Source: Phycisphaerales bacterium UBA2218 (GTDB lineage: Bacteria; Planctomycetota; Phycisphaerae; Sedimentisphaerales; Anaerobacaceae). Taken from it: a stretch of DNA of 29,186 nucleotides. How positions within the stretch are numbered: position 1 is the stretch's first letter; each line of letters opens with the position of its first letter. The stretch lies in the NCBI GenBank assembly GCA_002327785.1, contig DCUI01000287.1:914-30099 (forward strand), given 5' to 3'. This document shows positions 1 through 6,666 of the stretch, piece after piece. A program made the translations under genes and the position numbers. The notes beneath the pieces are model-generated. The model saw only the letters and a list, made by a program, of their open reading frames with translations, did not search any database and was not told the origin of the DNA.

Positions 1-284
1 TAGACGGGCTTCATGGCTCGAACCCATTTCCGCAACTGGTTCTCGAAGGATTCAGGGACGATCCGGCCGCCATAGACCAGGTCGCCTGGGTAGAGCAGGA
101 AATCCGCGTTCTGCCGCACGACTTCCCAGGCGATCTCGGAGAGGATCGCTTCGTTGACACCAGTCAGGACATCGCCCCGGCTGTCGCACGTCACGACGAA
201 TCGCCACCGCTCGGCCGCCGGACAAATCGCGGTTACGGCAAACGAAAGAAACAGACTGGCAATCAACAGGCGGGGGAAATCCAC
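1..284 (-). CDS. Secreted metallophosphoesterase (calcineurin-like), 5' part only
   Basis: The visible 94 codons begin at a GTG at 284 and run off the left edge, so the C-terminal part is missing. Residues 1 to about 24 form a signal peptide: a short charged start, a hydrophobic core LLIASLFLSFAV, then a small-residue cleavage region ending CPAA. The mature start FVVTCDSRGD and the later YPGDLVYGG fit the first two metal-binding blocks of calcineurin-like phosphoesterases (a D-x-RGD strand and a GD-x-x-Y/N block), which hydrolyse phosphomono- or diesters with two metal ions. The GTG was chosen because the frame has a TGA four codons upstream and the signal peptide begins right after it; a GGAG lies 13 bases upstream, rather far. 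The preceding S8-family gene ends 64 bases upstream, so the two are probably co-transcribed. Substrate unknown; family call is good but rests on an N-terminal fragment. Confidence 0.72.
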   Translation of the reverse strand, partial: MDFPRLLIASLFLSFAVTAICPAAERWRFVVTCDSRGDVLTGVNEAILSEIAWEVVRQNADFLLYPGDLVYGGRIVPESFENQLRKWVRAMKPV

Positions 285-348
285 GGGCCGTGCTCATCTC
301 CAGAAACAGAAGATCATAAACCTCGGGCAACCAGCAAAAACCGGCGGC

Positions 349-2100
349 CTAATTCATCGTGCTGTCGGTGGTGCGCCAGTCTGCTTTTCTATCGCGGTTC
401 GCCAGGATCGTTTGCTCATCGGCTGCGTCGATTACACCATCCATCGTAATGTCGCCGACCGCATACGCCTGCGCGGATTTGCGCCCGGTGAAATTGTTCG
501 CCAGGATCGCCAAGTCCAACTCGTCCACAATCCCATCGGCGTTCAGATCGTACCAGAGGATGCTCTCGTCGGGCTGTTTTTCATCCAGACTCCAGGCCAG
601 CGCGTATCGCTCACCGGCTGACAATACCGGCTTGGCACTGAGATTGCTGTATGAAACTACAATTTCATACACGGTGTATCCGGGCACGGTCTCGACGTGG
701 ATATGCTCCACATTGTCCACCTTGCTGTCGGAATAGTCCAACAACAGAGGAGCGCTCGGATTCGCAGGGTCAATGGCCCAGACCTCGAGCCGAAGATCGC
801 TGTCGATTTCCGGCAAGTGCTTGAAGGGTCGCTCCGCACGGTAGTGACGGTTCCAAACGAGCGTCGCACTGAGCATCTTCGAGATGGGCTCCTCCAACGC
901 GATGCGATAGACCTGCTGAAGGGCTTGTCCCTGATAGACCTGGTTCAGGTCCCATCCGGTCGCCGGAATGTCGCCGGGTCTGCTTCGCCCCGCCGTTAGA
1001 AGCTCGTGCGCACGAACGGCGTTCACCATCCCTGCGCCCTGGACATAGTCGAGCGGCACTTCATGGTCGTCCTCGGCGCCCAGCCGGCCCTTGTGCCAGT
1101 AAGGCAGCTTCGTCGCGGAGTTCATCAGGATCGCCTTGAGAACGCAGTTGCCGCCCTCCGGCGACACGGCAGGGCTCAGATCGGCGTTCTGTTTGGCCGT
1201 CTGGATCAGAAGCCCCACGATCCCGGCCGCCACGGGAGTCGAGAAGCTGGACCAGTTGCCCGCCGTCATATAGCCCTGGTCCGCATCCGTTTCCGCCACA
1301 AGACAACTGCCCGGTGCGATGACATCGGGCTTGCAGCGACCGTCTTCGGTCGGACCTGCGCTCGATTCCTCCGGGTAAGCCAGGGCAAATTGCGAGAGCC
1401 TCGTCGCCATGTCCGCGGCGTTCACCGAACTGACCAGGCCCACGCCGATCACGTTGGGCCCGGCCCCTGGATAGAACAAAGGATCGGAGGCGTTCAGCCC
1501 ATTGCCTATGCTGGCGATGAACACGAGGCCCGTGTGCTCAACCAGGGCTTCGATGCCTCGCGTCCATCCGTCTTCCAGCGGCTGTCCAAAACTCGCGGAG
1601 GCCAGATCGACCTGAGGTTTCTCCTGTCCGTACACGTACTTCTTGACAAAATGCCAGAATTCGTAGATGTGCCCCTCAGATTCCGGCACGACTCCCCGAT
1701 ACCGGAACGGATCCAAGGAAGCGGCCGTTCCCTCCGGGTCCCGCCCGAACAGGATGGAGCAAATCGCCGTCGCATGACTCGATGTGCCCGGTTCCCTGGC
1801 AAGACTGCTGTGGAAGCTCAGTTCGGCATCCTGGAAGCAGGCGTGTTTGAGGTTTGGCTGGTAGTCGTTCTGCGGCTCGAGGCCGGCGTCGTAAGTGAAG
1901 CTGCGGCAGACGACGCCAAAACGCACGCCCGATCCCGTCAGGTTCGGATCGGACTGGGCCAAAGCCTGGATGCCGGCCCACTGAAGGGCCTGGGGCTGGA
2001 TGGTGAGATCCTGGCCCAGGGCCGTACCGGCAGCGGAAAGCCCCATAACCAGGGCTACGACCCATAATCTACGACCCCAGATTGTTCCTTTTCCGCCCAT
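349..2100 (-). CDS. Secreted subtilase-like (peptidase S8) protein with C-terminal dockerin-like domain, catalytic Asp apparently replaced
   Basis: The frame stays open up to an ATG at 2205, but the ATG at 2100 is preferred because it starts a proper signal peptide (MGGKGTIWGRR, then VVALVMGLSAAGTALG). That gives 583 residues. Counting from it, the S8 fold is seen as FGVVCRSF (66 is Arg where subtilases of the SDSF type have the catalytic Asp), SSHATA (His109), IASIGNG (oxyanion Asn200) and SSFSTPVAAG (Ser287). His, Asn and Ser are kept; Asp is not obvious, so activity is doubtful unless a nearby Asp (TYDAG) substitutes. Residues about 320-500 look like a beta-sandwich. Residues about 517-568 hold two EF-hand-like repeats, DLNADGIVDELD and DITMDGVIDAAD, typical of dockerin type I domains common in Phycisphaerae. 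Secreted; probably cell-surface or complex-associated. It leads a likely two-gene unit with the metallophosphoesterase. Family call strong, enzymatic activity uncertain. Confidence 0.88.
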   Translation of the reverse strand: MGGKGTIWGRRLWVVALVMGLSAAGTALGQDLTIQPQALQWAGIQALAQSDPNLTGSGVRFGVVCRSFTYDAGLEPQNDYQPNLKHACFQDAELSFHSSLAREPGTSSHATAICSILFGRDPEGTAASLDPFRYRGVVPESEGHIYEFWHFVKKYVYGQEKPQVDLASASFGQPLEDGWTRGIEALVEHTGLVFIASIGNGLNASDPLFYPGAGPNVIGVGLVSSVNAADMATRLSQFALAYPEESSAGPTEDGRCKPDVIAPGSCLVAETDADQGYMTAGNWSSFSTPVAAGIVGLLIQTAKQNADLSPAVSPEGGNCVLKAILMNSATKLPYWHKGRLGAEDDHEVPLDYVQGAGMVNAVRAHELLTAGRSRPGDIPATGWDLNQVYQGQALQQVYRIALEEPISKMLSATLVWNRHYRAERPFKHLPEIDSDLRLEVWAIDPANPSAPLLLDYSDSKVDNVEHIHVETVPGYTVYEIVVSYSNLSAKPVLSAGERYALAWSLDEKQPDESILWYDLNADGIVDELDLAILANNFTGRKSAQAYAVGDITMDGVIDAADEQTILANRDRKADWRTTDSTMN

Positions 2101-2164
2101 GCTTTCGTACCACATTCGCAAAAAACGGTACAGGTGCCCCCCATGGCACGCTGTCGTCCCCCAC

Positions 2165-2187
2165 CCATCAGCCTTCATGGCTGATGG
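2165..2187 (-). promoter_or_regulatory. 9-bp perfect inverted repeat in the leader of the S8-family gene
   Basis: CCATCAGCC at 2165-2173 pairs with GGCTGATGG at 2179-2187 around a 5-base loop. It lies between the predicted start of transcription (about 2207) and the chosen ATG at 2100, so it would form a leader hairpin in the mRNA. It could equally be a dimeric repressor site in DNA. No T-run follows, so it is not a terminator. Confidence 0.5.
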
Positions 2188-2213
2188 AATCCGTCCTCCA
2201 AACAACTGGCCTT

Positions 2214-2242
2214 ATCATAGCAGAAAAACGCCGCTCAATCAA
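2214..2242 (-). promoter_or_regulatory. Promoter of the S8-family/metallophosphoesterase unit
   Basis: On the minus strand a TTGATT box (2242-2237) and a TATGAT box (2219-2214) are separated by exactly 17 bases. Matches to the sigma70 consensus are 4/6 and 5/6. The expected transcript start is near 2207, giving a leader of about 107 bases to the ATG at 2100, or an almost leaderless message if the ATG at 2205 were used. Confidence 0.55.
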
Positions 2243-2323
2243 GTGAATTCCACATCAGGGCTGCAAGATACCGCAATTCCCAGCGTTAGGAAAGTGGATT
2301 TTGCCGAACCTTGCGATGGGGGC

Positions 2324-2352
2324 TTGCCACGCCGCATGCGAGGTGGTATAGT
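2324..2352 (+). promoter_or_regulatory. Promoter of pyrR
   Basis: TTGCCA at 2324-2329 and TATAGT at 2347-2352 lie exactly 17 bases apart, each one mismatch from the sigma70 consensus. The predicted transcript start is near 2359, leaving a leader of about 73 bases before the pyrR ATG at 2432. Confidence 0.65.
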
Positions 2353-2383
2353 GGTCTCAAAGTTGCCGAAGGATCGCAAAAAC

Positions 2384-2411
2384 TCCCAAATGCGGCCTGT
2401 TCCATTTGGGA
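2384..2411 (+). promoter_or_regulatory. Stem-loop in the pyrR leader, candidate PyrR-responsive RNA element
   Basis: TCCCAAAT at 2384-2391 pairs perfectly with ATTTGGGA at 2404-2411 around a 12-base loop (2392-2403). It sits 20 bases upstream of the pyrR ATG and wholly inside the predicted leader. In other phyla PyrR binds leader stem-loops to control its own operon at transcription or translation level; the Bacillus-type loop consensus is not evident here, so the link to PyrR is inference from position. Confidence 0.45.
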
Positions 2412-2431
2412 ACCAGATTGGATCATGCTCT

Positions 2432-2959
2432 ATGAAGGTAATCTTGGACGCCGGGCAGATCGACCGGACAATCGACCATCTGGCCGACGAGATCGCGGGG
2501 CAATCATCGCCCGATAACGAGTCCGCAATCATAGGCGTGCGCAGCCGGGGCGAAATCCTCGCCGAGCGGCTTGCCAACCGGCTCTCGCAGAAGCTCGGAC
2601 GCGCCATCCCCTGTGGTACGCTGGACATCACCCTGTACCGCGACGACCTCAATGCCCCTCACGGCGGCAGCCAACCCTTCGTCCGCACAACCGAAATCGG
2701 TTTCGATATCGATAGCAAGACGATCATCCTGGTGGACGATGTGCTGTACACGGGCCGCTCAACGAGGGCGGCCATGGATGCCCTGATCGACCTGGGGCGG
2801 CCCAAGGCCATCCGGCTGGCCGTCCTCATCGAGCGGGCCGGACGCGAACTGCCCATTCAGGCAGACTATGCCGGCTACAAGGCCGAGGTCGGGCCCGAAC
2901 AGTCGGTTCAGGTCAATTTCGTGGAGTCCGATGGAAAGGACGAAGTGATCGTGGCCTAA
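2432..2959 (+). CDS. pyrR: PyrR: bifunctional pyrimidine-operon regulator / uracil phosphoribosyltransferase
   Basis: A 175-residue protein of the type I phosphoribosyltransferase fold. The PRPP-binding loop is clear in TIILVDDVLYTGRSTRAA (about residues 93-110), and the GVRSRGEILAERL and LDITLYRDDL segments are the typical PyrR blocks. In known members PyrR binds leader RNA of pyr operons in a UMP-dependent way and also makes UMP from uracil and PRPP. The ATG at 2432 is chosen because the family starts with an M-x-VILD-type sequence and nothing upstream is conserved; no strong Shine-Dalgarno is seen. The gene heads a plus-strand unit with pyrB and has its own promoter and leader hairpin. Length matches the family (about 175-185). 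Confidence 0.95.
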   Translation: MKVILDAGQIDRTIDHLADEIAGQSSPDNESAIIGVRSRGEILAERLANRLSQKLGRAIPCGTLDITLYRDDLNAPHGGSQPFVRTTEIGFDIDSKTIILVDDVLYTGRSTRAAMDALIDLGRPKAIRLAVLIERAGRELPIQADYAGYKAEVGPEQSVQVNFVESDGKDEVIVA

Positions 2960-2964
2960 AACCC

Positions 2965-3020
2965 GAAGCGGAATAAGTTCTATAGGTCCTGCACATCCTA
3001 TAGCCCTCACAATCCGCTTC
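2965..3020 (+). promoter_or_regulatory. Nested inverted repeat between pyrR and pyrB
   Basis: Two perfect stems are nested. The outer one is GAAGCGGA (2965-2972) with TCCGCTTC (3013-3020). The inner one is CTATAGG (2980-2986) with CCTATAG (2997-3003). Internal loops of 7 and 9 bases separate them and the hairpin loop is 10 bases. It starts 5 bases after the pyrR stop and ends 19 bases before the upstream pyrB ATG. No T-run follows, so it is not a simple intrinsic terminator. It may be an RNA control element for pyrB or a processing or stabilising structure. Confidence 0.55.
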
Positions 3021-3039
3021 ACCAGATCGGCAGGGGTAT

Positions 3040-4074
3040 ATGAGTCGCATCCTGGACATTGTGGAGAGGCACACGTCCGGCAGGACGGGAAGGCGGCACG
3101 GCACAACTATGGCAATTATTCGCAGAGGCGGCAAACCGTTCAAGTGGGAGCGAAAGCACCTGCTCGGCCTGCGGGACCTGAGCGCCGAGGAGATCGACTA
3201 CATCCTCGATACGGCCACGGGCTTCGAGCAGATCAGCACGCGATCGGTCAAAAAGGCCCCCCCGCTGCGGGGCAAGGTCGTCGTCAACCTGTTCTTCGAG
3301 GACAGCACGCGAACCCGCGCGAGCTTCTCGCTGGCCGCGAGCCGGCTCAGCGCCGATGTCATGGAGTTCACCCAAAAGGCCAGTTCCGTCAGCAAGGGCG
3401 AGACCCTGCTCGACACCGCCCGCAACCTGGAGGCGATGGGCATCGATATCGTCGTGATCCGCCACAGCGCCGCCGGCGTCCCGACGCTCCTGAGCCGGAG
3501 CATCAAGGCTTGCGTCGTCAATGCAGGCGACGGCTACTGCGAGCATCCCACCCAGGGCTTGCTCGACGCCTACACGATCCGCAAGATCAAGGGATCGCTG
3601 GAAGGACTCAAGATCGCCATCGTCGGCGACATCGCCCACTCCCGCGTTGCCCGCAGCGATATGTGGGCCATGACCAAGCTCGGGGCCGAGGTGACGTTCG
3701 TCGGGCCGCCGACGCTGATGCCCGCCGAGGTCGGCCGCCTGCCGGTGAAGATCAGTTACTCGCTGGATAAGGTGATCGAAGAGGTGGACGTGGTCAACAT
3801 GCTGCGAATCCAGTTCGAGCGGATCGGCGGCAACCTCTTCCCCTCAATCCGCGAGTACTCCCGCTATTTCGGCCTGACGGTTGAGCGGGTCAAGCGGGCC
3901 AAGCCGGACATTCTCGTGATGCACCCCGGCCCGATCAATCGCGGCCTGGAGATGGAAAGCGAGGTCGCCGACGGCCAAAACAGTGTGATTCTGCAACAAG
4001 TCACCAACGGCTTAGCCGTCCGCATGGCCGTCCTGTTCCTGGTAAACCAAGCCGCCGCCGAAACCGCCGGCTGA
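3040..4074 (+). CDS. pyrB: Aspartate carbamoyltransferase catalytic subunit
   Basis: It condenses carbamoyl phosphate with aspartate, the committed step of pyrimidine synthesis. The carbamoyl-phosphate loop FFEDSTRTRASF, the GDGYCEHPTQGLLD block and the C-terminal HPGPINRGLE block are all present and identify an ATCase rather than an ornithine carbamoyltransferase. Two starts are possible. ATG 3040 (344 residues) has AGGGG just upstream (3032-3036, only 3 bases away) and its extra codons have G or C in the third position in 17 of 22 cases. ATG 3109 (321 residues) is nearer the family length of about 305-320, and conserved sequence begins only at KHLLGLRDLS. The longer form is given, with the shorter one nearly as likely. 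It lies 80 bases after pyrR. No pyrI or pyrC follows; a restriction-modification pair begins 21 bases downstream instead. Confidence 0.95.
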   Translation: MSRILDIVERHTSGRTGRRHGTTMAIIRRGGKPFKWERKHLLGLRDLSAEEIDYILDTATGFEQISTRSVKKAPPLRGKVVVNLFFEDSTRTRASFSLAASRLSADVMEFTQKASSVSKGETLLDTARNLEAMGIDIVVIRHSAAGVPTLLSRSIKACVVNAGDGYCEHPTQGLLDAYTIRKIKGSLEGLKIAIVGDIAHSRVARSDMWAMTKLGAEVTFVGPPTLMPAEVGRLPVKISYSLDKVIEEVDVVNMLRIQFERIGGNLFPSIREYSRYFGLTVERVKRAKPDILVMHPGPINRGLEMESEVADGQNSVILQQVTNGLAVRMAVLFLVNQAAAETAG

Positions 4075-4084
4075 CATGCCCCAC

Positions 4085-4088
4085 GGAG
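4085..4088 (+). promoter_or_regulatory. Ribosome binding site fixing a TTG start
   Basis: GGAG lies 7 bases upstream of the TTG at 4096. This is the ideal distance and is the main reason for placing the endonuclease start at a TTG, since the next in-frame ATG is at 4252. Confidence 0.6.
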
Positions 4089-4095
4089 AGCTGCC

Positions 4096-4962
4096 TTGCA
4101 TCTTCAACAAACCAAAGACAAAAGCAGAACATCGGGAGGTCCGCAGTATTTCTTCCATGGACTGACAGACCCGGTGAAGGAGTTTCTCCGAAAACGCGGA
4201 GCATGTCCAGTTGTGCTGCAGACTCCCTATGGCATAGCAGGCAGTCCCTTTATGGCTGTGGACAAAGACCACAAGCTCTCCCAGGACGGGGAAGTAATCG
4301 ATGGGAAGGTGGGCCACGATCGAATTCAGCAGGCTGGAAGCAGTCAGTCCATAGGAGAGGCAATCCGATACTGGTATGGAATCCGAGCAGGACGAGATTT
4401 TGAGAAGATCGAGGTTGAGGTGTCCATTCATCCTGATGGGCATTTCATACTCATTCCGACCTCGGTGGTGTTGAGGGAGACAGCTCGCCCGAAAGTCCTG
4501 GAGAAAGTGTCTGCGCCGTTGTCCTTCCATCGCGACTATCAGAGTAAACTCTGGAGGCAACAGATTGACCTGAAACGAAGGGAATCGCCCTCCGATGTCA
4601 TCTGGGCCGCATCGCAGATCGGCCGTGTGGTGTCTGACCACCAAGCCCCCCAGGCCAAGAACATTCTGGAATCAGACCTTCTGCGAACAGTAGGTGCACT
4701 CAGTAGGCTTGGTTTGGACTTGGGCGCCTACCTCGGCACGGGATATGACTGTCTGGATAGCAGGTTCCAATTCCTCAGTTTCCCGATGTACACCTGTCCG
4801 GTGGAGGTCAAGACTCAATCCAAAGGATTCAATTACCAAGTGACCCGATACCCAAAGCTTCCTCGCGCCGTGGTCCTGTGCATGACGCACAATTTCGTCA
4901 ATCCGCCGGAACACATTGACTTCATTGATCTGCCTGTCCTGGCAGAGTACCTGGATCGCTGA
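4096..4962 (+). CDS. Putative restriction endonuclease (PD-(D/E)XK type) paired with a methyltransferase
   Basis: A 288-residue protein not recognised as a named enzyme. The call rests on context and one motif. It directly precedes a DNA methyltransferase with no gap (TGAATG), and it has GTGYDCLDS (Asp218 or Asp221) followed by a strand ending PVEVKTQS (Glu237, Lys239). That D, then E-x-K arrangement 16-19 residues apart is the metal-binding core of PD-(D/E)XK nucleases. The N-terminal 190 residues have no motif I can name and may recognise the target. It starts at TTG with a good GGAG. Compared with pyrB and aroA, codons end in A or T far more often, suggesting later acquisition. It could be another nuclease-fold partner rather than a classical type II enzyme. 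The target site cannot be read. Confidence 0.6.
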   Translation: MHLQQTKDKSRTSGGPQYFFHGLTDPVKEFLRKRGACPVVLQTPYGIAGSPFMAVDKDHKLSQDGEVIDGKVGHDRIQQAGSSQSIGEAIRYWYGIRAGRDFEKIEVEVSIHPDGHFILIPTSVVLRETARPKVLEKVSAPLSFHRDYQSKLWRQQIDLKRRESPSDVIWAASQIGRVVSDHQAPQAKNILESDLLRTVGALSRLGLDLGAYLGTGYDCLDSRFQFLSFPMYTCPVEVKTQSKGFNYQVTRYPKLPRAVVLCMTHNFVNPPEHIDFIDLPVLAEYLDR

Positions 4963-6543
4963 ATGAACCGTGCCAACATCCACCCTGTTCTTGAAGCTAT
5001 TCCCGCCGCCCGGCAGCAGGACGCTCGGCATTATGGCGTCCATCCGTATTTCACACGGCCACCGCCGAATGTCGTGCGTGCCTATATCGAACGGTATTCA
5101 CAGGAAGGCGACGTGGTCTTGGACCCCTTTGGCGGAACAGGGGTGACCGCGATTGAGGCAATGCTGCTGGGCCGGCGTGCAATCCACAACGATCTGAACC
5201 CTTTTGCCAATTTCATAGCACGGAACATCGGGGACACCACCCTTTCCTCCACGCTCCCACTGCGTGAGGCGTTCCATCGCATCCATCAGCAATGTGCGCA
5301 GCCCCTCGTAGAAATCGAGAAGGATGAGGACGTTGCCAAGCGTTGGCTGGAGCGTCTTCCGCTGCCGGCGAACATCCGATTGCCAAGAACATCCGACGCG
5401 GAGTTCTTTCACGATATGTTCACGCCTCGTCAGCTTGCAGGACTGGCTCTGATCAAACGGGCAATTGACTCAGAACCGGATACCATTGTTCGTGATCTAT
5501 TGCTGCTGGCATGGTCGGCATCGGTGGCGAAGCTCAATAAGACCTTTCTCTCCGCCAAAGGCCGCGCTCCCAGCCGTGGGGGCTCAAGTATCTTCAGTAT
5601 CTATCGCTACAAGCTTGCTTCTCAATGCGTGGAGTTGCCAGTCTGGGAGACCTTCCATGGTCGATTCCTGAACGTATTGACCGCCAAGGAAGAGATACTG
5701 CAAGCACAGAGTTACTGGCAGGCACTCGCCAAAGGCTCACGAACACTGGACAGCCACCGTGACCTTCAGGTCATGGCTCACGATGCGGTCGATCTTGAGC
5801 GGATACTCAAACCAAACAGCGTGGACTACATCTTCACCGACCCGCCATATGGGGCCTTCATAAGCTATCTGGATCTGTCGGTTCTCTGGAACCATTGGCT
5901 TGGTTTCCCGATTAGCGATGAGATACGCGAACGTGAGACTATCGTTGGGGGCGAACTCGGCCACACAGAAAGTCACTACAGACAGAGTCTGGCGGACAGC
6001 ATCAAGACCTGCTTGCGGCTGCTGCGTCCAGACCGGTGGTTTTCTGTCGTATTTCAGCACTGGGACGTCAGCTACTTCGCCACGATTCTGGAGACTGCCG
6101 ACGAGTGCGGTGCGGAGCTGAAGGCGGCAATCACACAGACGGGCGATGTCATCTGGTCCATGCACAAGAAGAAGAACTCCGAGAGTGTTCTTGCGGGAGA
6201 AATGATCATTACTTTCTATAAGCCCGCCAGAGTTGCGAGGAAGCGGCAACCAGTCAGTCAGACTCCCAATAGCGAGTCGGCCGATGTACTTTCGGAGGTC
6301 TTTGAAGTCTGCCTCAGCAACGGCAACACCACTTTCACGAGCGAGGCTTTGTTCAACCGCTTGGTAATCGAAATGTGGCGACGTCGCGCCCTCGGATGCC
6401 TCACACTGGATCGCCGCGAATTCGCCAGTCGTTTGAGGGAACGTGGCTGGAGCTACAACACACATACCCACCTGTGGACAAAGGGCGAGGAAACGCCAGG
6501 CAGTCGGAAGCAATCAGAGTTGTTCGACACGTTGGTATCATAA
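4963..6543 (+). CDS. DNA methyltransferase (N6-adenine or N4-cytosine), restriction-modification partner
   Basis: A 526-residue SAM-dependent DNA methylase. The SAM-binding motif I is LDPFGGTGVTAIEAMLLGR (residues 53-71) followed by an acidic-end strand AIHNDLNP. The catalytic motif IV is FTDPPYG (DPPY at 293-296), which favours adenine-N6 methylation over cytosine-N4. About 230 residues between motifs I and IV leave room for a target-recognition domain, as in alpha-class order. A C-terminal region from about 430 (TFTSEALFNRLVIEMWRRRA) looks like a separate helical domain. The ATG immediately follows the stop of the endonuclease gene, so translation is probably coupled and dosage linked. The protein would protect host DNA from the partner nuclease. 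Like its partner it uses more A/T-ending codons than the flanking biosynthetic genes. Confidence 0.85.
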   Translation: MNRANIHPVLEAIPAARQQDARHYGVHPYFTRPPPNVVRAYIERYSQEGDVVLDPFGGTGVTAIEAMLLGRRAIHNDLNPFANFIARNIGDTTLSSTLPLREAFHRIHQQCAQPLVEIEKDEDVAKRWLERLPLPANIRLPRTSDAEFFHDMFTPRQLAGLALIKRAIDSEPDTIVRDLLLLAWSASVAKLNKTFLSAKGRAPSRGGSSIFSIYRYKLASQCVELPVWETFHGRFLNVLTAKEEILQAQSYWQALAKGSRTLDSHRDLQVMAHDAVDLERILKPNSVDYIFTDPPYGAFISYLDLSVLWNHWLGFPISDEIRERETIVGGELGHTESHYRQSLADSIKTCLRLLRPDRWFSVVFQHWDVSYFATILETADECGAELKAAITQTGDVIWSMHKKKNSESVLAGEMIITFYKPARVARKRQPVSQTPNSESADVLSEVFEVCLSNGNTTFTSEALFNRLVIEMWRRRALGCLTLDRREFASRLRERGWSYNTHTHLWTKGEETPGSRKQSELFDTLVS

Positions 6544-6598
6544 CACTTGTCAATCTGCCGCCCTTCGAGCGAGACCGATAATACGGGGTCTGAGTGTC

Positions 6599-6626
6599 TT
6601 GACTCGGCCGGGACCGGTTGTATACT
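6599..6626 (+). promoter_or_regulatory. Promoter of aroA
   Basis: TTGACT at 6599-6604 and TATACT at 6621-6626 are separated by 16 bases; each matches the sigma70 consensus at 5 of 6 positions. It lies between the methyltransferase stop (6543) and aroA, with a predicted transcript start near 6633. So aroA is likely transcribed independently of the restriction-modification pair. Confidence 0.6.
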
Positions 6627-6666
6627 GGCGGGACGATTCCATAGGGCGCTTTCAAAAGAGGTCATG

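Larger units (their letters stand above)
2101..2431. other. Divergent intergenic control region
   Basis: This 331-base gap separates the minus-strand S8-family gene from plus-strand pyrR. It holds one sigma70-type promoter on each strand, placed so the two transcripts diverge without overlap, and one perfect hairpin in each leader. No small gene with convincing coding character is seen; the longer frames crossing it are extensions of the flanking genes. Confidence 0.7.

Noticed and set aside
2101..2205. N-terminal extension of the S8-family protein to ATG 2205
   Set aside because: The extra 35 residues have no export character and would place the signal peptide core inside the protein. The start at 2100 gives a normal signal peptide.
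6573..6593. Possible terminator after the methyltransferase (AGACC ... GGTCT)
   Set aside because: The stem is only about 5 bp with a 10-base loop and no T-run follows.
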